Part shown: positions 17,487-26,753 of the stretch, one piece after another | How positions within the stretch are numbered: the stretch's first letter is position 1 | Layout: each line of letters opens with the position of its first letter | NCBI RefSeq assembly: GCF_030409845.1 | Contig: NZ_JAUFQQ010000003.1 | Span: 124,001 to 188,000, forward strand | DNA length: 64,000 bases | From: Flavobacterium branchiarum | GTDB lineage: Bacteria > Bacteroidota > Bacteroidia > Flavobacteriales > Flavobacteriaceae | Direction: 5' to 3' | Made by a program: the position numbers and the translations under genes | The notes under the pieces: generated by a model | The model's database searches: none | Told to the model about the DNA's origin: nothing | What the model saw: the letters and a program-made list of their open reading frames with translations, nothing else

Positions 17487-19436
17487 TTATTGTTTCTTTT
17501 GAGTAGTGTCTACTTTTGTTGTTTTAATTTCCTTAGGTTTTATCATCTTCGCTTTCATAATTGAATCTCTAGGAGTGGTTTCAATTAAACTAGCTTCTGT
17601 CATTCCTCCTAATTTTGCGTATTGATCTCTTAAGCTTGTGTTTAAAACACGAATTTCTAGATCATTTCTTGTGATTTTTTTACGCAGATATTTTTCAATC
17701 ATCAAACTCGCGATAGGACCTGCAATTGCAGCTCCAAATCCACCATTTTCAATCATTACTGCTATGGCAATCTTCGGATTGTCTTTTGGTGCAAATGCTA
17801 CGAATATGGAGTGATCTTTAAGTTGTGTTCTCTTACCGTTAATTTTAGCAAAATTCTCGGCTGTACCTGTCTTTCCACAAATATCGATACCTTCAACGCG
17901 TAATCTACTAGCTGTTCCTCTGTTGTAAACATCAAATAATCCACTAATTATTGGTGGGAAATATTTTTTGTCGATAGTCGTTTCGTGCTTAACCTCAAAT
18001 TTAGGGTCGATTTTTTCTCCTTCAATTTTTTTAATGATGTGAGGCGTGAAATAATGTCCTTGATTGGCAATTGTAGCCATCATATTTGCTAATTGAATTG
18101 GAGTCATTAAAACCTCTCCCTGTCCAATAGAGTTGGATACAATTGTTGTGCTTCTCCAGCCTCCATTAGGATAAATTTTCTTATATGTTTTAGAGGTTGG
18201 TATGTTCCCTTTTTTACCTGTTGGTAAATCATATCCCATGTACTGACCCAGACCAAAACTTTTTACGTGGTTACTCCATATATCAACTGCATAAGCAGGA
18301 TTGTTGTATTTGTTTATAGTAAGCATGTAAGCTTGAGCAAAATAGGTATTACACGAATTGTAAATCGCATTGTGTAGCTGTTGTGCTGGTGGGTGACTAT
18401 GACATTTCATAAATCGACCTCTACCATAGCTAAAACCATGATTACAAAAAAATGTCGTGTTTTCATTTATTACTTGTTCCTGTAAACCAATTAGTCCTGT
18501 TAGGATTTTAAATGGTGAGCCAGGAGGATATTCAGCAAGCAAACCACGGTCGTACAATGGTTTTGCAATTGAGTCACGATACAGTAAGGTGTAGTTTTTA
18601 GAACGTTGTCTTCCTACTAATATGCCAGGGTCATAAGATGGTGCAGTAACTAATGCTAAAATTTCACCAGTTTTTGGTTCTAAAGCAACAATTCCACCTC
18701 TTTTGTTAATCATTAATTGTTCTCCATACTTCTGAAGTTCGGCATCAATTGTTAAGTTGATGTCTTCTCCCTGTACGGCAACGGTATCATATTTTCCATC
18801 TTTATAGGAACCTATCTCTCTGTTGTATTTGTCTTTTTGAATGTATTTTACACCCTTGATTCCACGTAAAGTAACCTCGTAGCTTTCTTCAACACCTTGT
18901 TTCCCAATTAAATCACCACTGTTGTAATACGGATTACTAGCTACTAATTTTTCGTTTACTTGAGTAATACCTCCAAAAATATTAGCACCATAATCCACTT
19001 CGTAGTCACGTAAAGATCTTTTTTGAAAATAGAAACCTTCAAATTTTCTCATCTTTTCTTGAAAAGCAGCAAATTCGCTTTTGTTCAACTGAGCTAAGAA
19101 TACAGATGGCAATCGAGGGCTATATATTTTAGCTTTCTCAATTTTTTTAATAAAGTCTTCTTTGGTAACATTTAAAAGTTGACAAAACTCTAAAGTATCA
19201 ATGTTTTTTATCTCTCTAGGGATAACCATTATATCATAAGAAGCCTGATTGGCAACTAATAACTTACCGTATCTGTCATATATGTAGCCTCTTTCTGGAT
19301 AGTCGTATTTTATCTTTATAGCGTTATTCTCAGATTTAAGTTTAAAAGAGTCGTCTATAATTTGTAAATAGAATATGCGAATTACTAGCAAAGTTGCTGC
19401 AATGATTATTAAAGAGGGCAGCAGAATTTTTCTCAT
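17487..19436 (-). CDS. mrdA: Penicillin-binding protein 2, elongation transpeptidase
   Basis: Monofunctional class B PBP of 649 residues, anchored by one N-terminal helix (about 5-20), crosslinking peptidoglycan with RodA. Visible motifs: the dimerisation-domain RGYIYDRYGKLLVANQ, the acyl-enzyme serine SxxK within PPGSPFKIL, SxN in the region VSNSIGQGEV, and KTGTAEN. The C-terminal 60 residues after the transpeptidase domain are hydrophilic and charged. The start overlaps the mreD stop by 4 bases, indicating coupled translation. Confidence 0.96.
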   Translation of the reverse strand: MRKILLPSLIIIAATLLVIRIFYLQIIDDSFKLKSENNAIKIKYDYPERGYIYDRYGKLLVANQASYDIMVIPREIKNIDTLEFCQLLNVTKEDFIKKIEKAKIYSPRLPSVFLAQLNKSEFAAFQEKMRKFEGFYFQKRSLRDYEVDYGANIFGGITQVNEKLVASNPYYNSGDLIGKQGVEESYEVTLRGIKGVKYIQKDKYNREIGSYKDGKYDTVAVQGEDINLTIDAELQKYGEQLMINKRGGIVALEPKTGEILALVTAPSYDPGILVGRQRSKNYTLLYRDSIAKPLYDRGLLAEYPPGSPFKILTGLIGLQEQVINENTTFFCNHGFSYGRGRFMKCHSHPPAQQLHNAIYNSCNTYFAQAYMLTINKYNNPAYAVDIWSNHVKSFGLGQYMGYDLPTGKKGNIPTSKTYKKIYPNGGWRSTTIVSNSIGQGEVLMTPIQLANMMATIANQGHYFTPHIIKKIEGEKIDPKFEVKHETTIDKKYFPPIISGLFDVYNRGTASRLRVEGIDICGKTGTAENFAKINGKRTQLKDHSIFVAFAPKDNPKIAIAVMIENGGFGAAIAGPIASLMIEKYLRKKITRNDLEIRVLNTSLRDQYAKLGGMTEASLIETTPRDSIMKAKMIKPKEIKTTKVDTTQKKQ

Positions 19437-19939
19437 CTTCTGTTGGGCTTAATAAGATATATTATTATGATACAAGTTAAAATAGTAAATATGGTACTAA
19501 ACAAAGTTCGTAGTAAAACATCTAAAATGAAGTTAAACTGGAAAGCTTCAAGTGTAAATAGTATTATATGATGTAATAATACAGATACTAATATAAATGA
19601 AAATCGCTCAGGAGTTAAAGAGTCATTTAGTTTAATAGTTTGATATTCATAACTCAAACCAAATGTGAATTTAAATATGTATGGTCTGTAATAAGCTAGA
19701 ATTATACAAGCCGTAGCATGTATTCCTCCTGAATTACAAAACATATCCATAAAAAGACCTAGTAAGAAACTTGAAGCTAATAGTCCAGATTTGTTTCCAT
19801 TTACTGGATATAGAATTATATACAGTATATATGGGAAAGGACTTATATAGCCTAGGAAATTCATGTTATTAAAAATAATAATCTGAACTGCCAATAGCAG
19901 GATAAATCGAGAAACATTGATTAACAAAGCGCTATTCAT
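19433..19939 (-). CDS. mreD: Rod shape-determining protein MreD
   Basis: Integral membrane protein of 168 residues with about five helices, part of the elongasome scaffold linking MreC to RodA/PBP2. Sequence is poorly conserved in this family; the assignment rests on hydrophobic layout, the segment LLGLFMDMFCNSGGIHATACI, length, and position between mreC and mrdA with small overlaps on both sides (8 bases with mreC, 4 with mrdA). Confidence 0.9.
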   Translation of the reverse strand: MNSALLINVSRFILLLAVQIIIFNNMNFLGYISPFPYILYIILYPVNGNKSGLLASSFLLGLFMDMFCNSGGIHATACIILAYYRPYIFKFTFGLSYEYQTIKLNDSLTPERFSFILVSVLLHHIILFTLEAFQFNFILDVLLRTLFSTIFTILTCIIIIYLIKPNRR

Positions 19940-20756
19940 CTTTTTCTCTTTTTTCTAGTTTAATAAGTTCCTCACGATCTCTACTCTTGATGATATATAC
20001 ATGTCCTAAATTCGTCATGTCATTAAATAATTTGACATCGATAGTGTAATAATTTGTCTTTTTTGAAGTGTATATTTTCTCAATAGTACCAATTCCTATG
20101 TTTTCAGGAAAAATAACAGACTGACCACCAGTTACAATTGTATCTCCTTTACGAACAGAAGCCAATCTAGGCACATCTATTAGTTGAACAAATCCAGTAC
20201 TTTTTCCATCCCAAATTAGTGAACCAAAATGGTTTGATTTTTTAATCTTAGCATTGATCTGAGATTTAGTGTTAAGAATACTAACAACCGTTGCGTATCT
20301 AGGTGATGTGTTATCTACAATACCTATTATTCCTAAACTATTAATTACTCCCATATCAGGTTTGACCCCGTCATTTGAACCAGAGTTTATTGTAATGTAA
20401 TTCTCGTGTACATTGTAAGAGTTGTGTATCACTTTGGATACAATAATATCAGCAGGTTTAACCCCTTTGATGCTATCTGGAAGTGGTAGTTTTACAGTAT
20501 CTTCAGCATTGAATAATAGACTTTTTAGTCTAGCGTTTTCAAGTACTAATTCGTCGTTTTCTTTTTTTAGATTCAAATACTCATTTACAGTGTTTATTTT
20601 TTCATAAACACCACCGCTTAAGAAATTAGCAGAACTAATTACTCTGCTTTTGTGAAAAGAGTGTGATTGAATAGAGAGGCCTAACGAAATACCTAAAAGC
20701 AGCAAAAACAGTAGCCTATTACTGTTTCTTATAATAAAATTAAATATCTGCTGCAT
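19932..20756 (-). CDS. mreC: Rod shape-determining protein MreC
   Basis: Periplasmic scaffold of the elongasome, 274 residues: one N-terminal helix (about 13-28), a coiled-coil stretch (NEYLNLKKENDELVLENARLK, about 55-76) and the beta-barrel MreC domain with YITINSGSNDGVKPDMGV, GIIGIV and VRKGDTIVTGGQS. It couples MreB filaments with MreD and PBP2/RodA. It begins 103 bases after mreB; that gap holds a perfect 16-bp hairpin (20802-20840) that could reduce transcription into mreC. Confidence 0.95.
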   Translation of the reverse strand: MQQIFNFIIRNSNRLLFLLLLGISLGLSIQSHSFHKSRVISSANFLSGGVYEKINTVNEYLNLKKENDELVLENARLKSLLFNAEDTVKLPLPDSIKGVKPADIIVSKVIHNSYNVHENYITINSGSNDGVKPDMGVINSLGIIGIVDNTSPRYATVVSILNTKSQINAKIKKSNHFGSLIWDGKSTGFVQLIDVPRLASVRKGDTIVTGGQSVIFPENIGIGTIEKIYTSKKTNYYTIDVKLFNDMTNLGHVYIIKSRDREELIKLEKREKDE

Positions 20757-20801
20757 TTCTTGCTTGGTTATTTTGTTTCAGGATATGCTTAAAGTTTCAA
20801 A

Positions 20802-20840
20802 ATTTCTTCAGAACTAAGTATTGATTAGTTCTGAAGAAAT
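20802..20840 (-). repeat. 16-bp perfect hairpin between mreB and mreC
   Basis: Arms 20802-20817 and 20825-20840 are exact reverse complements with a 7-base loop. On the minus strand it is followed by TTTTG only, so it may be a leaky terminator or an RNA stabiliser setting the mreB to mreCD ratio. Confidence 0.6.
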
Positions 20841-20859
20841 GTATATAATTAATTTGATC

Positions 20860-21888
20860 TTATTTGATTAAGATACTTTTGAATTTTGAAATGTTTTTCA
20901 ATGCCATTCCAGTACCGCGAACTACAGCTCTTAATGGATCTTCAGCAATGTAAACAGGTAAATCTGTTTTTTGTGAAATTCTTTTATCAAGACCTCTTAA
21001 CATAGATCCTCCACCTGCAAGATAGATACCTGTATTGTAGATATCAGCTGCTAATTCAGGAGGTGTTTGAGATAGTGTTTCCATTACAGCATCTTCAATT
21101 CGTTGTATTGATTTGTCTAATGCTTTAGCAATCTCACGGTAAGATACATCTACTTGTTTTGGTTTCCCAGTAAGTAAATCTCTACCTTGAACTGACATAT
21201 CTTCTGGTGGTCCATCTAAATCTTCGATAGCGGCACCAATTTGAATTTTTATTTTTTCAGCAGTACTTTCTCCAACAAATAAGTTGTGTTGTGTACGCAT
21301 GTAATAAACAATATCATTTGTAAATACGTCACCAGCAATTTTTACCGATTTGTCGCATACAATTCCGCCTAATGCGATTACTGCAATTTCAGTTGTTCCA
21401 CCACCGATATCAACAATCATGTTACCTTTTGGTTGCATAATGTCAATTCCAATACCAATAGCTGCCGCCATCGGTTCGTGAATCAAATAAACTTCTTTAC
21501 CATTTACTCTCTCACAAGATTCTTTTACAGCACGCATTTCCACTTCAGTAATTCCTGAAGGAATACATACTACCATACGTAATGCAGGAGTAAACATTCT
21601 TTTCTTCAATGCAGGAATACTCTTGATGAACATATTGATCATTTTTTCCGAAGCATCAAAGTCAGCGATAACACCGTCTTTAAGTGGCCTTATGGTCTTT
21701 ATGTTTTCATGGGTTTTACCTTGCATCATATTGGCTTCCTTACCAACAGCAATGATTTTGCCTGATATTCTATCACGTGCCACGATTGAAGGACTGTCAA
21801 TAACTACTTTATCATTATGTATGATTAAAGTGTTTGCGGTACCAAGGTCTATCGCAATATCCTCGGTCATGAAATCAAAAAATCCCAT
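20860..21888 (-). CDS. mreB: Rod shape-determining actin homologue MreB
   Basis: Bacterial actin of 342 residues that forms membrane-bound filaments guiding side-wall synthesis. Actin-fold motifs are clear: phosphate-1 IDLGTANTLI (about 12-21), connect/phosphate-2 NMIVDIGGGTTEIAVI, and adenosine motif IYLAGGGSMLRGLD. Start chosen at MGFFDFMTEDIAIDLG, typical for the family. It heads the mreBCD-mrdA-rodA operon, 54 bases after purH, with a TAACTTTG promoter octamer on the minus strand at 21929-21936. Confidence 0.97.
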   Translation of the reverse strand: MGFFDFMTEDIAIDLGTANTLIIHNDKVVIDSPSIVARDRISGKIIAVGKEANMMQGKTHENIKTIRPLKDGVIADFDASEKMINMFIKSIPALKKRMFTPALRMVVCIPSGITEVEMRAVKESCERVNGKEVYLIHEPMAAAIGIGIDIMQPKGNMIVDIGGGTTEIAVIALGGIVCDKSVKIAGDVFTNDIVYYMRTQHNLFVGESTAEKIKIQIGAAIEDLDGPPEDMSVQGRDLLTGKPKQVDVSYREIAKALDKSIQRIEDAVMETLSQTPPELAADIYNTGIYLAGGGSMLRGLDKRISQKTDLPVYIAEDPLRAVVRGTGMALKNISKFKSILIK

Positions 21889-21928
21889 AAGTTTTTTAGG
21901 GGTTTAAAAGTTATAAATTAGTAACGCA

Positions 21929-21936
21929 CAAAGTTA
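21929..21936 (-). promoter_or_regulatory. Probable minus-7 promoter element, mreB operon
   Basis: TAACTTTG on the minus strand matches TAnnTTTG, 40 bases before the mreB start, so the rod operon probably has its own promoter separate from purH. Confidence 0.5.
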
Positions 21937-21942
21937 AACAAA

Positions 21943-23469
21943 TTAATGTTTAAAATGACGCGTTCCTGTAAATACCATTGCAACTTTATTTTCATTGCAA
22001 TAATTGATGCTTAATTCGTCTTTTATCGATCCACCCGGCTGAATTACAGCGGTAATTCCTGCTTTTTTGGCTAATTCTACACAATCCGGAAATGGGAAAA
22101 ATGCATCACTTGCCATCGAAGCTCCGTTTAAATCAAATCCAAATGCTTTTGCTTTATCAATTGCTTGAACTAAAGCGTCTACGCGAGAGGTTTGTCCCGT
22201 TCCAGATGAAATTAAAGTTCCGTTTTTTGCAAATACGATTGTGTTCGATTTTGTATTCTTACAAATCTTTGAAGCGAATAATAAATCTTCAACTTCTTGT
22301 TCTGTAGGTGCTGTAATTGTAACGGTTTTTAAATGCTCTTTATTGTCAGTAACATTGTTTTTATCTTGAATTAAAAGTCCATTTAAGCAAGTTCTAACTT
22401 GTCTTGTAGGTAGCTCAACTTCGTTTTGAACTAAAATAATTCTGTTTTTCTTTTCTTGTAAAACTGCAATTGCCTCAGGATCAAAACTTGGAGCGATTAC
22501 AACTTCGCAAAATAATTTATTTATTTCTTGAGCTGTAGCTAAATCAATGTTTGTGTTTGAAATTAAAACTCCACCAAATGCTGATGTAGGATCACAAGCC
22601 AAAGCTGCTAAATAAGCTTCGCTAATCGTTTTTCTTGTAGCTAAACCACATGCATTGTTGTGTTTTAAAATTGCAAACGTAGGTCCGTCAGTTTTAAATT
22701 CTGCAATTAAGTTCACGGCAGCATCTACATCAAGCAAGTTGTTGTATGATAATTCTTTTCCGTGAAGTTTTTGGAACATAGCATCAAAATCTCCAAAGAA
22801 GAATCCTTTTTGATGTGGGTTTTCGCCATATCGCAATACTTGTCCATCAGCAATGCTTTCTTTGTAGATCGTATCGTCAGTATTGAAGTAATTAAAAATT
22901 GCAGTATCGTAGTGAGACGAAACGTGAAAAGCTTTTGTTGCAAGTAATCTTCTGTTTTCAAGAGTTGTTGCTCCGTTTTGTTCCGTAATTAAATCCAATA
23001 ATAAGCTGTACTCATTTACAGAAGCCACAATAACAGTGTCTTTAAAGTTTTTTGCAGCCGCACGAATTAATGAAATTCCACCAATATCAATTTTTTCGAT
23101 AATATCAGTTTCGCTAGCTCCCGATGCAACAGTTTTTTCAAATGGGTATAAGTCAACAATCACTAAATCAATTTGAGGAATATCAAATTCCTTCATTTGT
23201 TGAACATCACTTTCGTTGTCTTGACGGTTTAAAATTCCACCAAAAATTTTCGGGTGTAGTGTTTTTACTCTTCCGCCTAAAATTTCAGGAAATGAAGTAA
23301 TGTCTTCAACAGGAACTACAGGAATTCCTAAGTTTTTAATAAAATCTTCTGTTCCTCCAGTTGAGTAAAGAGTTACTTTTTGTTCGTGTAGTTTTCTTAC
23401 AATTGGTTCGAGTCCATCTTTCGAAAAGACTGAAATTAATGCAGATTGAATAGTTTTAGTTGTGCTCAT
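21943..23469 (-). CDS. purH: Bifunctional AICAR transformylase/IMP cyclohydrolase
   Basis: Last two steps of purine synthesis: formylation of AICAR and ring closure to IMP. Starting at MSTTKTIQSALISV gives 508 residues, the family norm; the frame continues 24 codons further upstream but those residues are not PurH-like. Motifs: N-terminal cyclohydrolase (MGS-like) ALISVFSKDGLEPIV, STGGTEDFI and GGRVKTLHP; C-terminal transformylase RYGENPHQKGFF, LKHNNACGLA and SDAFFPFPD. A TATTTTTG promoter octamer precedes the start. Confidence 0.97.
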   Translation of the reverse strand: MSTTKTIQSALISVFSKDGLEPIVRKLHEQKVTLYSTGGTEDFIKNLGIPVVPVEDITSFPEILGGRVKTLHPKIFGGILNRQDNESDVQQMKEFDIPQIDLVIVDLYPFEKTVASGASETDIIEKIDIGGISLIRAAAKNFKDTVIVASVNEYSLLLDLITEQNGATTLENRRLLATKAFHVSSHYDTAIFNYFNTDDTIYKESIADGQVLRYGENPHQKGFFFGDFDAMFQKLHGKELSYNNLLDVDAAVNLIAEFKTDGPTFAILKHNNACGLATRKTISEAYLAALACDPTSAFGGVLISNTNIDLATAQEINKLFCEVVIAPSFDPEAIAVLQEKKNRIILVQNEVELPTRQVRTCLNGLLIQDKNNVTDNKEHLKTVTITAPTEQEVEDLLFASKICKNTKSNTIVFAKNGTLISSGTGQTSRVDALVQAIDKAKAFGFDLNGASMASDAFFPFPDCVELAKKAGITAVIQPGGSIKDELSINYCNENKVAMVFTGTRHFKH

Positions 23470-23493
23470 TGTGTAGTTATAATTATCAAGGTG

Positions 23494-23501
23494 CAAAAAT
23501 A
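23494..23501 (-). promoter_or_regulatory. Probable minus-7 promoter element, purH
   Basis: TATTTTTG on the minus strand fits TAnnTTTG, 25 bases before the chosen purH start, with a TTG about 22 bases further upstream as a plausible minus-33 box. This also supports the internal start. Confidence 0.55.
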
Positions 23502-23634
23502 GTTTTTTTTTGATTATAAAAATCAACATTTTATGTAACATTATCTTAAAAATAACTACCTATGAGTAGGTGAAATTTTATTAGGTTTTTGACTAAAATT
23601 TATTGAATTTTACTTTAATGTAAATTTAAAATCT

Positions 23635-24885
23635 ATGCTACTTTATTTTCGATTGTTAAAGGAAAGTTTTGGTTTTGCGATGAATGCTTTACGAAGTAAC
23701 AAATTAAGAACTTTGTTGTCGTTGTTGGGGGTTACCATTGGTATTTTTTCGATTATTGCCGTACTTGCAGCAGTGGATTCATTGAATAGAAAAATCACCA
23801 AAGACCTAAGTAGTCTAGATAAGAACACTATTTATTTAATGCGATTTTCTTTTGGACCAACGGATATTCCACAATGGAAAAGGGAGCAGTTTCCCAATGT
23901 TAAATATGATGAATATACGTATCTTAAAAATAACCTTACAAATACAAATCAAGTAGGATACCAACTTTTTGTTAAACGCGAGAGTTTAAAATACGATTCA
24001 AAAACGGTGAGCGATGTAAATGTAGTTCCAGTTTCTAGTGAATTTATGGATATCGAAGGTTTGGATTTTGAAAAAGGGCGTTTTTATAATGAGGCAGAAT
24101 CAAATTCTGGAGCGCCAGTTATAGTTTTAGGACACGATATTGCCGAAGGACTATTTGGAGATTCGGAGCCTCTAGGGAAAAATATTCGTTTGTACGGACA
24201 GCGTTTTACTGTTATTGGAGTAATAAAAAAACAAGGAGCTGGGATGTTTGGAGATAGTAATGATACATCGGCTTTTTTTCCAGCAAACTTTTTGCGTAGA
24301 ATGTATGGAGATAACAATGACGGAATGACTCCTGTTATTGTTTTGAAGCCTGAAAAAGGAATTGATATGGATGCGTATAAAGCAGAAGTATCTCAGAAAT
24401 TAAGAGCCTATCGTGGATTGAAGGCAGGACAAATTGATAATTTCTTTGTTAATGTGTTTTCTGGTTTTACTGATTTTATAGATGGTATTATAGGTCAAAT
24501 GAATTTAATGGGCTGGGTGATAAGTGGATTCTCTCTTCTTGTTGGAGGTTTTGGAATTGCGAATATTATGTTTGTATCAGTTAAAGAACGAACAAATCTT
24601 ATTGGAATTCAAAAGTCTTTAGGAGCAAAAAATAAATTTATCTTGTTTCAGTTTTTATTCGAAGCAATCATTCTTTCCGTTATAGGCGGGGCAATAGGAT
24701 TAATTTTGGTTTGGATAATTTCTGTAATTCTTACCAAAGCTCTCGATTTTGAATTTGTTCTCGGAATGGGGAATATTCTTCTTGGAACTGGTCTAGCAGC
24801 ATTAATCGGATTAATAGCTGGAATTCTTCCCGCAATATCTGCTTCTAAGTTAGATCCTGTTGAAGCAATTAGAACTGGGATGTAG
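23635..24885 (+). CDS. MacB/FtsX-type ABC transporter permease
   Basis: Membrane subunit of a MacB-like ABC exporter, 416 residues. Topology: one helix near residues 15-45 (SNKLRTLLSLLGVTIGIFSIIAVLA is the family hallmark), a periplasmic MacB_PCD domain (about 50-270), then three C-terminal FtsX helices, including GGFGIANIMFVSVKERT and the ending KLDPVEAIR. No ATPase gene is adjacent, so the partner must be encoded elsewhere. The substrate is unknown; such permeases often handle lipoproteins, peptides or antibiotics. Confidence 0.92.
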   Translation: MLLYFRLLKESFGFAMNALRSNKLRTLLSLLGVTIGIFSIIAVLAAVDSLNRKITKDLSSLDKNTIYLMRFSFGPTDIPQWKREQFPNVKYDEYTYLKNNLTNTNQVGYQLFVKRESLKYDSKTVSDVNVVPVSSEFMDIEGLDFEKGRFYNEAESNSGAPVIVLGHDIAEGLFGDSEPLGKNIRLYGQRFTVIGVIKKQGAGMFGDSNDTSAFFPANFLRRMYGDNNDGMTPVIVLKPEKGIDMDAYKAEVSQKLRAYRGLKAGQIDNFFVNVFSGFTDFIDGIIGQMNLMGWVISGFSLLVGGFGIANIMFVSVKERTNLIGIQKSLGAKNKFILFQFLFEAIILSVIGGAIGLILVWIISVILTKALDFEFVLGMGNILLGTGLAALIGLIAGILPAISASKLDPVEAIRTGM

Positions 24886-24935
24886 GTTTTTTTTGAAGGT
24901 TCATAGCTTTTAAAGATTCCGAATTATAGGGTATA

Positions 24936-24971
24936 AAAAATCCCAAGAAGTAAATTTTCTTGGGATTTTTT
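24936..24971. terminator. Bidirectional terminator
   Basis: 14-bp stem (24936-24949 with 24957-24970), 7-base loop, A tract before and T tract after; serves both the ABC permease and the convergent HTH gene. Confidence 0.9.
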
Positions 24972-24994
24972 GTTAGGTGTGTTTTTTGAAAATT

Positions 24995-25396
24995 TTATTT
25001 TTTGTTCAATAATTTTTCCAAATATTCAACTTTCTCTTTTTCAGCTAAAACTAAACGTTCGTAAAGTTCAACAACTTTATCTAGTGGGTTGAATGTACAG
25101 TGGCTAGGATTGAACATTCCGTTTATCCCATTGCTTACACTATTGTCGTAATAATTATTTAAATAACTTGTCATACTTTCGTCAGTAAAATTTTTTATGC
25201 CTTCAGCACTTACTCCAAGAGCTTTAGCTACTTCTTCAAGTTTTGTATCATCAATCGTTTCGCTGTTTTCCATTGTAGAAACAGCTTGTTGAGATGTTCC
25301 TAAAGCCTGCGCTAATGCTTCTTGTTTCATATCTCTAAGTTCGCGAATGCGACTTATTTTTCGTCCTATGTGATTTGGTTTTGTTATTGTGCTCAT
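24995..25396 (-). CDS. XRE-family helix-turn-helix regulator
   Basis: DNA-binding protein of 133 residues. The HTH_3 domain covers about residues 10-68: IGRKISRIRELRDMKQEALAQALG, then SQQAVSTMENSE as the recognition helix and ALGVSAEGIKNF. The C-terminal part (LDKVVELYERLVLAEKEKVEYL) is a heptad-like helix, probably for dimerisation. It is a lone gene with long AT-rich upstream DNA. Its targets are unknown. Confidence 0.88.
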   Translation of the reverse strand: MSTITKPNHIGRKISRIRELRDMKQEALAQALGTSQQAVSTMENSETIDDTKLEEVAKALGVSAEGIKNFTDESMTSYLNNYYDNSVSNGINGMFNPSHCTFNPLDKVVELYERLVLAEKEKVEYLEKLLNKK

Positions 25397-25723
25397 AGTT
25401 CAAATGTATTTATATTACTTTAGAAAAAAATGATTTCGGTAAAAAACAAGTTAGTTTCAGTATGATACATCTTTTAAAGGCTCAATTAGGGTGAAAGCTA
25501 ACATTAGTTGTCTAAAACAAAAATACAATTTTTTAAACAAATAGTAATTCAGATTAAATTGTATTTATTTTTGGAGTTATGTGTTTGTTTTTTTTATGGA
25601 AGTTTAATTCTTTTTTTTACTACTTATCTATTTATGTTAAGGGTTTGATGAGATTTTGTCTCCTTGCAGATTTTTGCATTGATCCGTATTTTTTTTATGA
25701 TATAGATTTTAAAATAAAGACAT
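25397..25723. other. AT-rich intergenic region without a gene
   Basis: Very AT-rich spacer between the HTH regulator and accD. I see no gene or RNA. It should contain the promoter for the HTH gene, but no clear TAnnTTTG element with a spaced TTG stands out. Confidence 0.5.
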
Positions 25724-25759
25724 AAAAAAATCCCATTTTGCATTTACAAAATGGGATTT
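25724..25759 (-). terminator. Terminator after accD
   Basis: Perfect 13-bp stem (25728-25740 with 25747-25759), 6-base loop and a T run on the minus strand. Confidence 0.9.
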
Positions 25760-25781
25760 CCTATTTTTAGAAGCTTGAAAA

Positions 25782-26636
25782 CTATCTAATATTGTTATTC
25801 TGAATCAAATCAATATACAAGTTGATCTTGTCTTTTAATTCTTTTCTTGGCGTGATAAAGTCTAAAAAGCCATGTTCTAAAAGGAATTCTGCAGTTTGGA
25901 AACCTTCTGGTAAATCTTTTCCTGTAGTATCTCTAACAACTCTAGGTCCAGCAAATCCAATTAAAGCGCCTGGTTCAGAAATATTAATATCTCCTAACAT
26001 CGCGTAAGATGCAGTTGTTCCTCCTGTTGTTGGGTCAGTACATAAAGAAATGTAAGGTAATCCAGCTTCAGCAAGTTGAGCCAATTTTACAGATGTTTTA
26101 GCTAACTGCATTAAAGAGTAAGCGGCTTCCATCATACGAGCTCCACCTGATTTTGAAATCATTACAAAAGGCATTCTGTTTTTGATTGCATGGTCGATTC
26201 CTCTTGCGATTTTTTCACCCACAACAGCTCCCATAGAACCACCAATGAAGGCAAAGTCCATACAGCAGATAACAACGTCTTTCCCTTTTGATTTTCCAAC
26301 TCCAGTACGCACTGCGTCTTTAAGTTGGGTTTTTTCCATTACATCTTTTAATCGATCTGCATATCTTTTTGTATCAACAAAATGCAAAGGATCTTTAGAA
26401 GTAAGATTTTTATCTAATTCAACAAATTCATTGTTGTCAAATAAAATTTCAAAATAGATTGCGCTTCCAATTCTAACATGGAAATCATCTTCTGGGCTTA
26501 CAAATAAGTTACGAGCCAACTCATCAGCATCAATAATTTTTCCTGTTGGAGATTTATACCAAAGTCCTTTTGGGACATCCATTTTCTCTTCAGTAGGAGT
26601 AGTAATCCCTTTTTCTTGTCTTTTAAACCAAGCCAT
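25782..26636 (-). CDS. accD: Acetyl-CoA carboxylase carboxyltransferase subunit beta
   Basis: Beta subunit of the carboxyltransferase that makes malonyl-CoA for fatty-acid synthesis, 284 residues. Recognised by [15 protein letters not shown] at the start, [28 protein letters not shown] and [13 protein letters not shown]. The N-terminal zinc ribbon, normally four cysteines in two CPxC pairs, reads YKSPTGKI and [13 protein letters not shown] here, so all four cysteines are replaced. The remaining scaffold is conserved, suggesting a lineage-specific zinc-free form rather than damage. accA is not in the window. Confidence 0.96.
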   Translation of the reverse strand: MAWFKRQEKGITTPTEEKMDVPKGLWYKSPTGKIIDADELARNLFVSPEDDFHVRIGSAIYFEILFDNNEFVELDKNLTSKDPLHFVDTKRYADRLKDVMEKTQLKDAVRTGVGKSKGKDVVICCMDFAFIGGSMGAVVGEKIARGIDHAIKNRMPFVMISKSGGARMMEAAYSLMQLAKTSVKLAQLAEAGLPYISLCTDPTTGGTTASYAMLGDINISEPGALIGFAGPRVVRDTTGKDLPEGFQTAEFLLEHGFLDFITPRKELKDKINLYIDLIQNNNIR

Positions 26637-26690
26637 TTGTTTAGTTTTCTTTGTTCAGTAATCAATTTTTAGTGTTCAGTTTTAAAATAG

Positions 26691-26740
26691 TTTAGTTTCA
26701 AGTATTCGGTACGTTTTTTAACTGAATACTTGAAACTAAA
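26691..26740. repeat. Long intergenic hairpin between accD and fbaA
   Basis: 20-base arms (26691-26710 and 26721-26740) are reverse complements with a single G-T-type mismatch and a 10-base loop. It resembles, in AAACT and ACTGAA blocks, the imperfect palindrome between etfA and etfB, suggesting a dispersed repeat family. Confidence 0.7.
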
Positions 26741-26753
26741 AACTGATCACTTT

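Noticed and set aside
23470..23541. N-terminal extension of PurH
   Set aside because: The extra residues are not PurH-like and a promoter octamer lies within this stretch.
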